From contig NC_056527.1 of assembly GCF_019175285.1 (NCBI RefSeq), forward strand, positions 44,615,392 to 44,679,391: a stretch of DNA of 64,000 nt, read 5' to 3'. The number at the start of each line of letters is the position of its first letter. The first letter of the stretch is position 1. This stretch comes from Sceloporus undulatus (Eukaryota > Chordata > Lepidosauria > Squamata > Phrynosomatidae). The notes under the pieces are model-generated. The model did no database searches. It was not told the origin of the DNA and worked only from the letters and a program-made list of their open reading frames with translations. A program made the position numbers and the translations under genes. This document shows positions 1-12,520 of the stretch, piece after piece.

Positions 1-222
1 AATGAGGTGCCCAGCATTAATCATATAGCTGGACACTTGTTTCTGACCTCAGAACCGAGCAGCACTGGCCAGAAGTCATTTGGACTTTTCACACCAGAAT
101 TGAGTTTTGGGCCTTGCATCATCTGGACTCCCCAGTGGGGCAATATTTTATTTGGCCCATGCATACAGGGCCCAAATGGCTGCCATACTCATGCAAGTTT
201 GTTTGTTTGTTTCATATGATTC
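1..222. other. Unassigned intergenic sequence
   Basis: No gene or clear repeat recognised. A short GTTT microsatellite lies near 200. Confidence 0.4.
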
Positions 223-460
223 AGGAAGCCCTGGTGGTGCAGTGTTTAAATGCCACTACTGCCAGTAAATGCCAGTACTGCAGCCACAACATTGTGAGTT
301 TGAACCCACAGGGCTCCAGGTTGACTCAGCCTTCCATCTTTTCATAGGTTGATTAAATGAATAGTCAGCTTGTTGGGAGTAATTGGTTTACAGATTGTAA
401 ACCACTTAGAGTGCTGAGTTCACTGATAAGTGGTATAGAAACGTAAAAGCTATTGCTATC
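223..460 (+). repeat. tRNA-derived SINE, GCCCTGGTGGCGCAGTG type
   Basis: It starts GCCCTGGTGGTGCAGTG, has an A-box-like head and a GTGAGTTTGAACCC B box. It ends in the GTAAACCACTTAG ... TATTGCTAT tail shared by the copies at 27590 and 36510. Confidence 0.8.
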
Positions 461-814
461 TCAGGTGAGTGTGCAACAAAATAGGCTTAACCAATTTAAA
501 ACAATATGAAACAGTAACAAAAAACAGACAAATTAGAGTAAGTTAACTTCTAAATAAAATGGATAAGTTAAAAGAGTTTAAACTTATAACACCTGCAGAG
601 ATTTGGATAACATCACTGTACGCTTTAGTGCAAAGCCATGCTTCCACTTGGAGCTGAAATGATGCCACTATTGGCACCAAACTGAAAGGTATTCCATAAC
701 CAGGATTGCCCCCAATGGTGGGGCATACAGGAGGGCCACTCCTGCAGACATATAAAAGACATGCTCATTCAAGCATTAAAGTCCCAAGGCATTTAGAGTT
801 TTGAATGTCACTAA

Positions 815-1178
815 TGCTGTGGCTCAGATGTTAAGATGCTGACGCTGACAATTGCAAGATTGGCAGGTTAAAGTTTAAGGCCCAGGCACTGCATGATGGA
901 GTGAGCTCCCATCACTAGTCCTAGCTTCTGCCAACCTAGCAGTTCAAAAGCATGTAAAAGTGAAAATAGATAAATAAGTATCACTTTGGTGCGAAGGTAA
1001 CAACATTCTGTGCAGTCATGCTGGTCATAATACCAGCAAAAGGGCTCAAGCTTGACTCAGGCTTGCATCCTTCCGAGGTCGCTAAAATGAGTACCCAGAT
1101 TGTTGGGGGCAATTAGCTTACATTTGTAAACCGCTTAGATGCTGCTAGTTCAGTATGAAGTGGTAGATAAATGAAGCT
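815..1178 (+). repeat. Composite SINE: one 5' head joined to another SINE's 3' tail
   Basis: 815-1030 matches a second tRNA-type SINE (GTGGCTCAG head, GTGAGCTCCCATCACT, CCTGCCAACCTAGCAGTTC). From about 1031 the sequence is the 3' half of the GCCCTGGTGG SINE (ACCAGCAAAAGGGCTC, then GGCTTGCATCCTTCCGAGG). Confidence 0.65.
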
Positions 1179-1204
1179 GTTTGACATCTCTGATAATGCT
1201 GAGA

Positions 1205-1425
1205 TTACACCTAAACATTAGAAGGAACTTCCTGATAGTAAGAGCTGTTCGATAGTGGAACACTCTCTCTTGGAGTGTGGTGGAGTCTCCTTCTTTGGAG
1301 TTCTTTAAACAAAGGCTGGATGGCCATCTGTCAGGGATGCTTTGTTTGTGAGTTCCTTCATGGTAGGGAGTTGGAGTGGATGGTCCTTGTGGTCTCTTCT
1401 AACTCTGTGGTTCTATAATTCTATG
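1205..1425 (+). mobile_element. CR1 LINE 3' end
   Basis: It matches the C-terminus and tail of CR1: a GTGGAACACTCTCT-like stretch, AGGCTGGATGGCCATCTGTC, and the TCTAACTCTGTGGTTCTATA tail. Confidence 0.8.
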
Positions 1426-3671
1426 TTTTTCTTTGGAGATAGTGAATATCTTTATAGTTTCCTTGCAAAGAGTCAAACATCTTCCCAAGCTATCAAATCT
1501 GGTAGTGCTGCCATACCTGTTTACAGGAAGGAGAAAGGAGGGTTACCAAGAGAAGCACAAACCCTGGCTGCAGCTCTGCAGGTGCTGGAAGCACAATAAG
1601 GTGACTCTCTCAGATTTCTAGCAAGCCCAAATGCATCTGGGTGTTTATTTCCCTATACTCCATTAGACAGTAGCAGTGTACCTGTGGCTTGAAAGTGGCC
1701 TTCTGAGGACAGGACAGGAGGACAGGACAGGAGTAGTACAGAGTTGAGTGAATGGAATGTCATATTCTGCAAGCTGGAGCACAGAGTTGTGGCCTTAGAC
1801 ATAGGTTAACCTCTCAGCTTTTTAATTCATTTTTTACATGTTTGGGACCAATTATTAAACATCCACTTTATGCAGAAAATTACTGGTTTATGTCCATTTG
1901 GGTATAAAACAGATTTTAAGGATAATAGCTGAAGCTGATACCATTCAAATACTTGTTTCAGTCAAATGATAAGAGGAATCATCAACACCAACCTGGAAAA
2001 TGCTGGGTAAATTTCTTAGTAATACGCATGCACAGTCTTTACCATCTTGTAATTCTAAGGTTACCAGGAACCATGGAATAGTTTATCTGTAAAACATACC
2101 TTTTTTTTTTACATAGCAATGTGATCCTATACCAGTATGTTCAAAAGTAAGTCCCATTAAGCACAGATTATACTATCCTATACCATTAAGTTTATATATA
2201 ATTGTAGTTTAATGTTTTTTTAAGACTTGAAATATATTATCCTGGTAATCCCAGGAATTCTCTGGATATATAGGGAATATATGCTTTCAGACTGGCAACA
2301 TTTTTTTTTGTCTGTAATGAATGTGGGGTGACTGGATTTTCAGACAGCAGTTGTGCGGATAAGAGTTTCCATTGCTTACACAACTCCATTCTCTGGCCTT
2401 GCAGTTGTGTGGATGGCGTGGGAGGAAGAGGAAAAATATGCTTGGTTCATTGCACATAATAGGGACTTGCCTCTGGGGCTTGTCTAGTGTGTTTCGTCTT
2501 GGCTTTGTTCCATTTCTACTAGTCTGTTTCCCCATTTCAATATCTTTTATTGCTGTGTTTTCAAACACACCACAGAAGTCCCAAGACGTTATTGGAAGCA
2601 ATCATATTAGAAATTCAGCTGCAACGTAAATGAACATTTACCTGTCACAAGCCATTTTCTCCTGCTGTGGGTAGTTAACAGTCATTTGCTTGCATGCTTA
2701 ATGTTTGGCTGAGTGTGATGTTCAGACAAACAGATGATTCAATCCAACATAACTCCTTGAAAACCAATCAGCTCTTGCAGCAACACGTATCCTGCTGGAG
2801 GAAACAGACAGTGAAGGCTTTTCCTAAAATGCCTGAAAGATGGTTATATATGGAGATGTAATAGTTCCACCAATAGCCAAATCATACCAGCTGTGCTTAT
2901 GTCATGCTGTTGCTTTGATACTTATGGCTGGAGGCTGCACCATCCCAGTGCAGTATTAAAGTATGTTTATCTGTCTGAATAATAGCCTGAAGAATGTTTT
3001 TTTTTTCTGACCTGACATTAAAAGTGTTTAAGAAAGTATACAGTCTAGAGATTGGTAGCATAGAAGTAATGGAGGTTTGTTGGAACAGAGGATTGGTTGT
3101 AGGATTCTTACGAGTCTTTTATGACTCAAGATCAGCAAGCCTGATTACAGATGAGCTTTCTATGGAAATTTTCACATGCAGATTTTAAACAGCAATTGGA
3201 GTAGTAAAATAGCAACTTTGATGATGCGTATCACACAATGTCACCTCTGACCCATAGCAGTTGTGTCTCCCAAGCGTGGTTTGAGTGTCCCTTTTTATTG
3301 TTGGGGGAAATCCATCAATAAGCTTCCAATCATGCTGCAGTCCTATTTGTCTTCAGAAGTGAAATGTCACTGCCATGGCAATTGCAATATTGGCAGTCAT
3401 GTGGTATCACAGTATCCTCCTCCCCCTATCCTCCCCGCTATTCCCAAGCAATCTGATTGCCTTTATTTATTTATTTTTCCTATTTCTTTTCTTTTAAACC
3501 TTACATTGCATTACCACAATTCTGGAACTCTTGTTTAAAAAATACACACAAATGACACAGTAGGTAGGACATGGGGCAGGGAGGCAGAGATAAGTGGGAG
3601 TCCAGAAGAGAGCACAATGGCAGAAATAGACTCTGTTGCAGAATTGGGGAGAGGTGTGAAAATGTTTGCTC
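1426..3671. other. Intergenic, no gene recognised
   Basis: AT-rich sequence. A minus-strand 104-codon open frame at 2287-2601 has no recognisable domain. Poly-T runs lie near 2101 and 2998. The only other notable feature is low-complexity T-rich sequence near 3460-3495. Confidence 0.4.
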
Positions 3672-4345
3672 TCATAGAATCATAGAGTTGGAAGAGACCA
3701 CAAGGGCCATCCAGTCCAACCCCCTGCCATGCAGGAACTCCCAATCAAAACATCCCCAACAGATAGCCATCCAGCCTCCATTTGAAGATCTCCAAGGAGG
3801 GAGACTCCACTACACTCGGAGGGAGTGTGCTCCACTGTCGAACAGCCCTTACTGTCAGGAAGTTCTTCCTAATGTTGAGGTGGAATCTCTTTTCCTGTAG
3901 CTTGCATCCATTGTTCTGGGTCCTGTTCTCTGGAGCAACAGAAAACAAGCTTGCTCCTTCCTCAATATGACACCCCTTCAAATATTTAAACAGGACTATC
4001 ATATCACCTCTTAACCTTCTCTTCTCCAGGCTAAACAACCCCAGCTCCCTAAGTCATTCCTCATAGGGCATGGTTTCCATACCCTTCACCATTTTAGTCA
4101 TCCTCCTTTGGACATGCTCCAGTTTCTTAATGTTCTTTTTGAATTGTGGTGCCCAGAACTGGACACAATATTCCAGGTGGGGCCTGACCAGAGCAGAATA
4201 GAGTGGCACTATTACTTCTCTTGATCTAGACACTATACTTTTATTGATGCAGCCTAAAATAGCATTGGCCTTTATAGCTGCCGCAGAACACTGCTGCATC
4301 ACACTCTCAGACCAAGAATGGGGTTTGTGTAATAATTTCATAGAG
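3672..4345 (-). mobile_element. CR1 LINE, 3' part of ORF2 and tail
   Basis: Minus-strand frames carry CR1 reverse-transcriptase C-terminal signatures: [54 protein letters not shown] and VVESPSLEIFKWRLDGYL. The element ends at the inverted TCATAGAATCATAGA tail at 3672. It is 5'-truncated and the frame is broken at least once. Confidence 0.93.
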
Positions 4346-5708
4346 CCACAGAATTGGAAGTGAAGAGAAATAGTAACATATCTAATGTGCTACTATCTCA
4401 TTTCTTACTATTGGCTATATTAGCATGCCTGATCTCTAATTCCTTACTGTTGGCTATATGAGCATGCCTCATTTAATGGGAATGTGGGACAGGGTCTTTG
4501 CTGTGGCTGCTCCTAGACTCCAGAACCTCTTTCTTAGGGAGGGTAAGCTGACTTCTTCTCTTGTCTTTTTATTGGCACATGAAGGCATTTTACAAGAAAA
4601 TGACTTTTTGGTGTGTTGTACTGGTTTATTCTTTGTTTTTAATTAATGTTTTAAAATGATTTTATTTTGTTGATAGATTAATACTGATTTAATCACAACT
4701 TTTGTATGTTTTAAACTATATGTGCCTTAATTTGTAAATTTTCTATTTTCTAAGCCACCTTGAGTCCCAATTTAGGAAACAGTAGGGAAGGGATAGAGAA
4801 ACAGAAACAGAGAATTAGAAATAAAGAAACAGAAATAAAGGAAGGGCTGGTTGGATGGAGTCTAATCTTTGCTTTAAAATGTTTGGAAACAGTCTGTGGA
4901 GCCATCAAATCATTTGCAGTGTTAGTGAGAAAGTTCTTCCTAACGTTTAGTCAAAATGTCCTTTCTTATAATATGAATGCCTTATTGCAACACCAAGCCC
5001 CTGACAAAGTTTCTTGCTGACTTAAATGGTGGTATCATTTAAAATGATTTCTTTCCTATGTCAGTATCACATCAGATCACATAAACAGATGAGGGCATTT
5101 TCTTAGACTGGGGGTATCTTTCTGCTTCCTGGAATGACCACATGAACAAGCAGAGGAAAGACATTTTCTGAAAACTTATGATCCAGACAAAACTATAATT
5201 AGAATGACCACAGATTAAACAAATGGAGAAGCATTAATTGTGAACTAGCTATGATCTTGAGAGGAAAAACTAGCTTCACTTCTTGCTGCTGTGATGAAGT
5301 GCTTGTGGTTAAGGAAGTGCTTGTGATTAATGACCATATACAAGACACTGTTGTTTACAACATCACATCAGATGCATATTAAACCACAGCATGGACCCAA
5401 CTTCTGTTGGAAAAGTTGTGTGTGCGCGCGCACATGCACACTATTGTGATAAATGGGAGTCTCTCCATTTATCAGAACCTTCTCCCCAGATAGCAAAGTG
5501 TTAAATGCAGGCAGAAATACAGTTCCATTTTAATAAGGCAACATCACAGACATGATGAGATAGCAAATGTCCAATAAGATGGGCAGTTGGTGAGAAGCTC
5601 GAATCTTTGAGAGGGTACTGAGGACAGATCTTTTTAAAAACTTGGAAGCAACACAAGGCTTTTGTCTGTATGTCTGCCTTTGTCTCTGGATGTCATTAGG
5701 CAGACCAT
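4346..5708. other. Intergenic, no gene recognised
   Basis: AT-rich DNA. It includes a purine-rich AGAAA/AAAGAAACAG tract near 4795-4845, a short TG/CG alternating tract at 5420-5443, and a small hairpin (AAATGGGAGTCTCTCCATTT) near 5452-5471. Confidence 0.4.
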
Positions 5709-5839
5709 GGCTGCATCCACACTGGAAGAGCTCTGCACTGGGCCCCACAACAAACTCCAGCTCCCAGAATTCCATAGCCTTGAGCCAGGGCAGTTAAAGC
5801 AGTACCAAATCAGGTTATTTCTCCAGTGTGGATGCAGCC
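5709..5839. mobile_element. Palindromic MITE, GGCTGCATCCACACTGG ends
   Basis: Inverted ends GGCTGCATCCACACTGGA and TCCAGTGTGGATGCAGCC bound 131 bp that includes the CAGAATTCCATAGCCTTGAG core seen in the copies at 41180 and 59390. Probably a hAT-like non-autonomous element. Confidence 0.65.
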
Positions 5840-6001
5840 CAAGAGGGGCTTCTAACCAGGAGTTCTAACCAGGCTCTGGAACTGGGAAACTGGTGGAACT
5901 TGACAATAGAATTCAGACTCCCAGCTATCCAGAACATCAAGGACTTCAAATACCATCTGATCTGTGTTTAAGATTAGGATAAAGTACCAGTCAGTGACAT
6001 T

Positions 6002-6234
6002 GGCCTGTTACAGACTGCCAAAATAAAGCTGCTTCGATTCTCTTTGGAGGTATGCTATTTAAATTATGCATGGGTCCTAAGAATCCGGAAGCTGCACCAA
6101 AGTTGCACTCCAGTGCTTAGAAATGGAGTGTGGCTTTGGCGCGACCTCCGGACTCTTAGGACCCATGCATCATTTAAACAGCATACCTCCAAAGAGACCC
6201 GAAGCAGCTTTATTTTGGCAGTCTGTAACAGGCC
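6002..6234. mobile_element. Near-complete hairpin MITE, 233 bp, ATT target duplication
   Basis: Two arms of about 110 bp are inverted copies around an 11-bp loop near 6118. The ends are GGCCTGTTACAGACTGCC and its complement. ATT flanks both sides (5999-6001 and 6235-6237). Roughly a dozen arm mismatches are seen, mostly transitions. Confidence 0.85.
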
Positions 6235-7179
6235 ATTAGGATCTTTTGATTTCTTGTCCTAGTTTGGCTGAAACGATTTTACTCTGTAACTCATACTTTT
6301 TGTCTGTGCCTGGAGGACAAGTGGTCCTTCAGGTAAGTGATATCCTTTTTCTATAGAATTCACTTATTTAGAATAAAGCTTTTCTTTAAGGTGCTCCGTC
6401 TCTCTTGCACTCCTTTTTCATATGCCTTAGCTTGGCCCGGTTCTTCCCTATAGTCAGCAAAGGAAATATCAGTTGAACTCCCCAGGAATGTCCCAATGAA
6501 TTGCTAAGGTGAGAGAAGTCACTAAGCAGGTAGTGGCAGTAAGTTCTTTAAATAAAAGTTGGTTGCAAGGGGTCCTATCCAGCTGAGGCAGGAGAAGGGA
6601 GGTGGACACACAGAGACCTTTCCCCTGCCAATGTTTAACTTTTAGAGGAGTGTATGCCTCAGCCTAGAGCCCTACACAGTTGTTTGCACATCAGTAAAAC
6701 CTGGCTATTATGCATCTGTACATCTAAACTCTAAACTTTAAATAGAGAGGGAAAGGTGGACTGAGTGACAGTTGTTTCACCCTGAAAAAGGGAAAACCCA
6801 CAGGGAGTTTGTTGCCCCCAAATTGTCTCTCAGTTCAGATTGCCTTGGTAACAGGCCCCCTGGGTTGAAAATGCTGCTACCCAATTCTACTTTGATAAAC
6901 AGAAAAACAACAACAACCCAACACTTGATCCTGGATAAGCATGCAGACATGTCTTGTATTACAGAGATCTGGTTGGATGTGCAGCAGGAAAGACCTAAGA
7001 TGAGACTGGGTAGAAGTGTGCTATCCTGATTCCCTTCCCTTCACTGGGTGTCCCCCATCCCACAGCTGGCTGGGTTTAAGTGCATGCCGGGAGTTGGGGG
7101 TTGGGACATAACAGGATTCCTAAGATTTAAGGAGATTATAGTATGCCTCTTTTCACCCGATCCAGGCATAGGCTGGGCA
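6235..7179. other. Intergenic, no gene recognised
   Basis: No recognisable gene or repeat; open frames here are short and without domains. Confidence 0.4.
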
Positions 7180-7442
7180 CAGACTTAAATGGGTGAAAAT
7201 GGATCTTATAGCACACCCTTATCGCACACTGGCATACCTTTTGAAGAAACACAACCTCCAAATGGTTTACAAACCGAACAAGAAAATCCAGCAAATGTTG
7301 CGCTCAGCAAAGGACCAGAGAGACCCTCTCACAGCCACAAGGGTTTACTGGATACCATCCAGCTGTGGACAAGTCTACATAGGGACCACCAAATGCAGTG
7401 TTCAAACATGAATCAAAGGACATGACAGACATTACAGACATA

Positions 7443-7820
7443 GGCCTGGTAAAGAACTGTGGGAAGTGCCATTCTGGTGCCGATTCTAGGGTTCGGGAGC
7501 ACACAGTGTCCGCATGCTCCCAAACCCTAGTGCGTGGTGGTGGCGCTATAATGGTGGCCTCTTGTCCACATGGGGGGCGCCATCATGACACAAGCGCGGT
7601 GCTGCATCTGCATGTTGCAGCACTGCGTTTGCGTCACTGATACACACCAGTGCACCAATGGCACAGTCATGGCGCCTGGCATGCGCAGTAAAAATAAACC
7701 TGCTTTTAGCAGGTTCTTTTTGGTGCAGAGGGATGACTCGTGGTTTGGCTGCTGCGGTGTCCCTCAGGAGGAAAAATGGGCGACTCCAACCCGCCCTTTC
7801 GGGGCGGTCTGTTGAGCCCC
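7443..7820. mobile_element. Palindromic CpG-type MITE inserted in the Penelope-like element
   Basis: The ends GGCCTGGTAAAG and GTCTGTTGAGCCCC fit the GGCCTGTTACAGAC group. Inside are an inverted CCGATTCTAGGGTT / AACCCTAG hairpin, a GTCCACATGGGGGGCGCCAT block, a central AAACCTGCTTTTAGCAGGTT hairpin and GGTTTGGCTGCTGCGG. The order matches the 366-bp elements at 51.3 kb. It is an older, CpG-depleted copy. Confidence 0.6.
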
Positions 7821-8171
7821 TGAGTCAGCCAGAAAAATCAGAAGTAGCAGAACACATTATAAACCATCCTGGGCATAAAATGCACAGGGAAGCCATTGAA
7901 ATTCACAAACATCTCAACAACTTCAACAGGAAAGAAGAAATCCTTAAAGTGAACAAAATTTGACTACTAGTCCTGAAAAACAGCAAAATCAGGACTCAGC
8001 AAATGCAAATGGAAAACCACCCAGGGTCAGGGGTTTTCCCAGCAGACAATGATCACTAATTAAACAGACACTAATCCTCTTTGTATATCCTCCCACCCTG
8101 AGGCCTTGCCATCAACAATAGAGAGATTAACATGGAAATCACTCCTCCATACCCAGGGTCACACAGTATAT

Positions 8172-8200
8172 AGACAGACAGACAGACAGACAGACAGAGA
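8172..8200 (+). repeat. AGAC microsatellite
   Basis: Tandem AGAC units lie inside the 3' part of the Penelope-like element. Confidence 0.9.
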
Positions 8201-8544
8201 TATAGATATATACCCGAATCTCTTCCATTCCAGCTGAAGATGCCAGCCCTACAGATGCTGGTGAAACATCAGGAATAAACTCTTCTAGAAAATGGCCACA
8301 TAGCCCGAAAAATCCACAGAAAACTTTGGATGCCAGCCATGAAAGCCTTTGACTTCACAACATTTATTTTACTTAAAAGGCTTGTTACAACAAATCTGTC
8401 AGGATTTCCACATCTCCGTGTTTCATGTGGGTTTGTTCAATTGGTTATGTTTTAGTGATTATTTTGTCAATGGTTGCAGGTATGTTAGAAAACTGCTCGA
8501 ACTTTTGGATTAGGTTGGCTACATACCCAAAGTTACAGCTTCTT

Positions 8545-9200
8545 TTTTTAAATAAACATTTTTATTAATATTTTTTCTAACATAAGTAAAATCAAGACCT
8601 ACAAACATAAAAACATATACAACATGCCAGTACATATAAATCATGAATATTCATTCCATTCATTTCATACCATTACCAAAGCATATTGTTCCATTCACTA
8701 AACAATCATTACTTCTTTTTCCATTCACCTTTCATACATTTGGGCTTTCTGTAATTTCACATTTATCTTTTTATATGTCACTTTTCAATCCCCCCCCCCA
8801 TAATTTCATGTATACATTCTCATAATTTATCTACAACTTGTTCTTTAAATTTATTACAATTCTCTTCTCTGTAATTAAATCTGATTGAGAACTTGCTACT
8901 TGTGTATCCTAGTAATAAATTTAAACCAAATTTTAACTTAACGACCATTTACAGTAACTTAAAAAGTTCTAATTTCCACATTCTGGCATATATCTGACAG
9001 GTCCACCACATGATGTAAATTGTCCCTTTTTCTTTCAAACATTTCCAACAACAATTGCTACATCTTCCATATACCTTTGACAATTTTTCCAGTGTTAAAT
9101 ACCAGCTATAGTATATCTTATAATAATTTTCTGTGATACTTTGGCACAAAGCATATCTCAGCGTCTTTTCCCATATTAATTCCAACTATCTAATAATCAA
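8545..9200 (-). mobile_element. L1 LINE 3' fragment
   Basis: The minus-strand frame carries the L1 ORF2 C-terminal pattern: YYSWYLTLEKLSKVYGRCSN, CCWKCLKEKGTIYIMWWTC. It is followed by an AT-rich 3' region. Flanking AT-rich sequence to about 9470 may be more decayed L1. Confidence 0.75.
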
Positions 9201-9819
9201 ACTATTCTCTTTAATTATTTCCTCTTCGATATAAATTTTCTAATAGATGTTTGTATAATTTGGATAATATATTGCTAGCGTCATTTAAGATGATGTCTTC
9301 TAACTCTGAACATACACTCACTATACCTTCTCATTTAGTATCCCTGATAAATCTTTCCTTTAGCTGTCTGTATAGGAACCAATTACGCCTTGGGTTTATT
9401 CTAAGCCTTATTAAAACACAATCATACTCAATGTGCAGAATTCATATCCCATAAAACTAACTTTCTAACAGTTTTATTTAAAAACCATCCATTTTATGGC
9501 ACCTGTGAAAATTTGTGTAACACTTCTTTTGCTGAATACACTGGGTTTATGAAGCTGAGACTTTAAAAAAAACCCATATAGAGTGACTCAACACAGTATG
9601 ACATAAAAAAATTTATGAGCCATACTTAATGCATATGCACAGCAGGTGTAGATTACCTGCCAAGTCTTACCTCAGTCAGGCTGGGATTTTTATTCTGGCC
9701 AAAACTATCTCCCACTGGTTGACTCACTAATACAAATACTCGGGACTGGAAATAGAACAATAATATATTTTTGAACGATCATTAATTTGAACAGGGAAAC
9801 TTGTGACCTTCTTCCCACT

Positions 9820-9945
9820 GGTTTTTAAACAGAGACTGGATGGCAGTCTGTCAGGAGTGCTGCGATTGTGTATTCCACCCTGACAGGGGATTGGACTGGA
9901 TGGTTCTTGTAGTCTCTTCCAACTCTATGATTCTATGATTCTATA
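9820..9945 (+). mobile_element. CR1 LINE tail
   Basis: AGAGACTGGATGGCAGTCTG, then CTCTTCCAACTCTATGATTC and the repeated ATTCTATGATTCTAT tail. Confidence 0.8.
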
Positions 9946-10234
9946 TAGAGTTTGATTCCCAAATAATATAACACATTATTCAAGGTGTTGTTTTTTTAAA
10001 TTACCTTGTGGTATATTTTGAGTTAACTAACCCCCTTTTGTCAGCCATTACAAGGACCTCTGTGTCACTTTTTCCTAGGAACACAACGGTATACAGTGGT
10101 ATAAAAACAAAATTTTAAGGTAATAAAAGTATCTTCAGCTGGTGCGTATTACATGAGGTTTTGTCTGTCCTCTTCCTGCCTTGCATTCTATTCATTACTG
10201 TTCACTGATGGGCATCCCCATCAATAGGGTCTTA

Positions 10235-10600
10235 GGGGCTGTACAAACAGGCCTAAAGGGGCAGCCTCCAGCCACCCTTTCTTCAGCCAGATCAGGGCTG
10301 CGGCAACCTCACACTGCAGCCCCGATCTGGCCTTCTGAGAGCACAAAAAGGAGCTGCAAAAAGCAGCTCCTTTGTGCACCCTCAAAAGGGTGCCATAGCC
10401 ACGGCGGCACAGCTATATGGCGTCCCTTCGGCACTGTGTCATCTGGATGCAGCGCCAGAGGCATGTCATGACACCACATTCTATCTGGAGCGGCATGTGG
10501 CATCAGGGCACCCTTAAGGGGCAGAGTCAGGCGTGCGTTGTCAGGATGCTACGCCCTGACTGGCTCCAGGCCGGCCTTTCAGGCCGATCTGGACAGGGCC
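10235..10600. mobile_element. 366-bp palindromic MITE with TTA target duplication
   Basis: The ends are GGGGCTGTACAAACAGGCCT and AGGCCGATCTGGACAGGGCC, flanked by TTA at 10232-10234 and 10601-10603. Internal hairpins include CCAGATCAGGGCTGCGG pairing with CTGCAGCCCCGATCTGG, and the central AAAGGAGCTGC / GCAGCTCCTTT. PIF/Harbinger-like is the best guess from the 3-bp TTA target. Confidence 0.75.
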
Positions 10601-12520
10601 TTAGTCTTGCTGCTATTCCATTACTGCTTTCATGCAATAGGTCCCTTCCACTACAGTTCTGCTTCTCAGGCACTGTGAATGCATGAGATTCTGCCCCTCT
10701 CCCCCTCAGAGTGATCACACCTCCAACAGCTTCCAGGAGGGAGCTGGCAGTCATGATCACTTGTCTCCCCCTCTTGAAGTGCAGAGCTGCTGTGTAAATG
10801 TGCACACAGCAGCCCATGCTTTGGGAGGAGAGTGGAGCAGCAATTGTAGTAGCCAACACATTCCCAAAGCTGGCTGTTGTGTACATATTCACACAGCAGT
10901 TGGCTTTGGGAGGCAGTTGGCAGCTGCAATCACTCATCCTCTCCCTTTTTCCTGAAGGCAGAATTTGGCAGTGCAGAAAGCAGATCATGCAACTACAGAT
11001 CACCAAAGTTCTATTGTGGGGGAAAGTGTGATAAGAAATGATATCAAACTGGTATGCTTCCATTCTTAAACTAACATGATTGTGGTGAGATAGCAGACTG
11101 GTGTGATAAAGTCCTAGGAGTTACCTTTTCAGTAGCATCCTATAGTTAAACTACTTTAGAAGAAGAGACCAAATGAGCAGATTTGGTTCATTTGCTGGGA
11201 CCAGCCTCTAGAACAGGGGTAGGCAGAGCCTGGAAATAGTTTGTTTAAAAAAATTAATTTTTTGGCTCTGCTTCACCAAATCCTAAAAATTGTTTTCAAA
11301 ATCATTAAATGTTAGCAACATTAACAAGCTCAGATAATGACTGGTGCTTCCTATTATTTTAAATTGTTACTTTGAACATCATTATTTTGGGAGTGGTGTT
11401 TACTATTATTGTAGTAATAAAAAGGTGATGCACATAAGCTGAAGCCTGTGGTCAAAGGCTACCTGGTATAACAAAAGATCAGTCAGTCTAGAATTTATCT
11501 TCCCCTTCTATAGATGTAAATAAAACAGGAATCTACAGTGAAAACTAGAAGCAATTTTATAATGTAATTGATCCTTCATAATTGTATCATTTGTAGATAT
11601 TAACATAACTGGAATGAATTATTAGGCAAAACATTGCTAAGTAAAATTTCAGTCACAGATAATAAGTTTCTTTCTTCTCCATCAACTAATGCTCTTTTAA
11701 TCATACATTCAGCATTTGTGAGTCATCAGACATTCTGAACACTGAGCTCCAATAACCTCAAACATTGTGTTCTGAGCAATTCTGTTCTAATTTATTATTA
11801 ACACACTACTAGAAAATGCCTTTGAAGTTCTGAAGCACTAAATCATGCCAAATACACAAAATAGCAACAACCACAGCAAATAAATTACACTTTCAAAGTT
11901 CTAAAACACTCATCATGGTGCCAGGGGAAGAATGAGGAAATAATTATGTTGTATAACCACCCAGAACCATTGGAAGCCATAGAAGCAGCCACATGGTTTA
12001 TATAGATCTGTTTTCTTCTTCAGCTATGCACACGCATGCATCTTGATGAGGCTGCTGACAATCGCTGTTAGCTGTGCCCATAATCTTTACAAATTAGAAT
12101 GCCTCCTTTGGTATATATGTCTTGTTATGCCTGGATGAGGACAACTGCAGTTGTTTACTGCTCTCTTAAAGCCAATGGGTCTTTAAATGGTTGAACCTGG
12201 AGTACATCAAACTTGTTTTTCCATGATGGGCTCCTCCAGATGGGGCAAGTATGTCAGAAGGTTGCTGGAGGTTGCAGTATGTTTTCTTCTGTAGTTCTTT
12301 TTTAAATTATTTTTCTAAATATCCAAACAATGTATTTGTTATCCCAGACTATTTCCTGGCAATTGCCACATCAATTGCAGAAACTTATCCCAACCCTCAG
12401 ATGGGTTTCTTTTTAATTCTGACATATTGGAATGAACAAACAAACAAACAAACAAAAAGTCTCCTCAGCCACATCTTATTCTCCCCATTGCATCGGTGAA
12501 CTGGTACCTTTGCACTGGGT
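10601..12520. other. Intergenic, no gene recognised
   Basis: 10680-11040 contains internally repeated blocks (GTGTAAATGTGCACACAGCAG and GTGTACATATTCACACAGCAG) suggestive of a further degraded palindromic element. This also explains the long minus-strand frame there. The remainder is AT-rich unique-looking DNA; a CAAA microsatellite lies at 12437-12457. Confidence 0.4.

Larger units (their letters stand above)
7180..8345 (+). mobile_element. Penelope-like element, 3' part with GIY-YIG endonuclease, interrupted
   Basis: Frames read YLLKKHNLQMVYKPNKKIQQ, then VYWIPSSCGQVYIGTT (the GIY-YIG core of Penelope elements). After an insertion, QPEKSEVAEHIINHPGHKMH continues the same domain. The 3' end holds the CTGAAGATGCCAGCC ... 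CAGGAATAAACTCTTCTAGA block. The copy is partial, and its continuity is broken by the 378-bp insert at 7443-7820. Confidence 0.8.

Noticed and set aside
10527-11063. A 178-codon minus-strand open frame, the longest single-exon frame apart from GALNT15 exon 1
   Set aside because: It overlaps a MITE end and internally repeated GTGTAAATGTGCACACAGCAG-type sequence; no conserved domain or splice support.
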